This document shows positions 52,432-52,695 of a stretch of 52,695 nt of DNA, one piece after another. The position numbers and the translations under genes are program-made. The stretch covers positions 1 to 52,695 of the forward strand of contig JAJUJC010000008.1 of the NCBI GenBank assembly GCA_029267335.1, in the 5' to 3' direction. The first letter of the stretch is position 1. Each line of letters opens with the position of its first letter. Origin of the DNA: Intestinibacillus massiliensis (GTDB lineage: Bacteria; Bacillota; Clostridia; Oscillospirales; Butyricicoccaceae). Under the pieces are notes generated by a model that was not told the DNA's origin, ran no database searches, and worked only from the letters and a program-made list of their open reading frames with translations.

Positions 52432-52461
52432 TCACGCTATAATCTGTATCCTGTAGCGTGA
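52432..52461. promoter_or_regulatory. Inverted repeat at the SLH gene transcription start
   Basis: TCACGCTA (52432-52439) and TAGCGTGA (52454-52461) lie just downstream of the -10. It could be a repressor site or an mRNA hairpin. Confidence 0.4.
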
Positions 52462-52489
52462 GCATACCATAGTTTCTTTCAAATGTCAA
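52461..52489 (-). promoter_or_regulatory. Promoter of the SLH protein gene
   Basis: On the minus strand TTGACA (52489-52484), 17 bases, TATGCT (52466-52461), with extended TGG. Confidence 0.78.
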
Positions 52490-52553
52490 AACAACTCTCG
52501 TTTGCACTCTTTGAGTATGACGTGTACTTCCGTGAAAAAGTTTCGTGAACGCA

Positions 52554-52587
52554 CAAAAAAAGACGGCAACTTACGTTACCGTCTTTG
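52554..52587 (-). terminator. Terminator of the ribosomal RNA operon
   Basis: AAAGACGG pairs with CCGTCTTT; the minus-strand side ends in seven T. Confidence 0.85.
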
Positions 52588-52605
52588 ATGTGCGCGCTGT
52601 GTTAT

Positions 52606-52695
<90 letters not shown>

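Overview
The window is a chromosomal segment of a GC-rich, anaerobic, spore-forming member of the Clostridia, most like the butyrate producers of the Oscillospirales (Butyricicoccaceae-type). The reasons are a butyryl-CoA:acetate CoA-transferase, a complete Rnf ferredoxin:NAD+ oxidoreductase operon, formate-THF ligase, lactate dehydrogenase, an anaerobic (class III) ribonucleotide reductase, a YaaH-type spore peptidoglycan hydrolase, Gram-positive features (strong Shine-Dalgarno sites, S-layer homology domains, Mini-III, DUF896) and clostridial-type promoters. I see no phage, transposon or CRISPR array. Genus-level placement is inference.

Layout. 1-3250 (minus): response regulator, histidine kinase and a membrane-anchored HtrA protease cut by the window edge. 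3.4-8 kb: an SLH protein, ldh, yebC, an Asn/Gln-rich micropeptide, mrnC and thioredoxin. 8.2-14.5 kb (minus): a membrane-anchored putative glycosidase and the rnfCDGEAB operon. 14.5-19.4 kb: a 34-bp palindrome, an orphan kinase-like protein without a phospho-acceptor His, gap, a broken FTR1 iron-permease gene and the butyryl-CoA:acetate CoA-transferase gene. 19.4-28 kb: rodA, fhs, a CAP-domain secreted protein, yaaH, a metallo-beta-lactamase-fold protein with a ruined metal motif, and a DUF896 / CCA-transferase / HD-hydrolase operon. 28-33 kb (plus): metY, GNAT, tsaE, tsaB, rpiB, upp and a TIGR01212-type radical SAM gene. 33-41 kb (minus): MATE exporter, mscL, a large periplasmic-sensor/EAL protein, a zinc-phospholipase-C-like gene behind an attenuator-like leader, a radical SAM gene, a Cys-rich membrane protein and proC. 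41-52.7 kb: an aromatic-acid-exporter-like membrane protein, an ECF-promoter-driven secreted protein, a VOC protein, a YidK/SglT-like sodium symporter with an AraC regulator upstream, a split nrdD with nrdG, a ferritin-like protein, an SLH protein, and the 3' part of a 5S rRNA gene on the minus strand.

How the parts work together. Central fermentation is well represented: GAPDH makes NADH, LDH and the butyrate CoA-transferase handle end products, and Rnf couples reduced ferredoxin to NAD+ reduction and ion export. Sites resembling the clostridial Rex operator lie upstream of ldh and gap and over the -10 of the CoA-transferase promoter, which would tie these three genes to the NADH/NAD+ ratio. 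Envelope and sporulation functions form a second theme (RodA, YaaH, CAP, SLH proteins, HtrA two-component operon, ECF-type promoter, forespore-type promoter at the micropeptide).

The most unusual items are the micropeptide with a sigma-G-like promoter, the NrdD whose glycyl-radical segment is a separate gene, the attenuator-like leader before the phospholipase-C-like gene, and two family members that have lost their defining residues (the metallo-beta-lactamase-fold protein and the His-less kinase). All functional calls come from reading the sequence; no searches were run.
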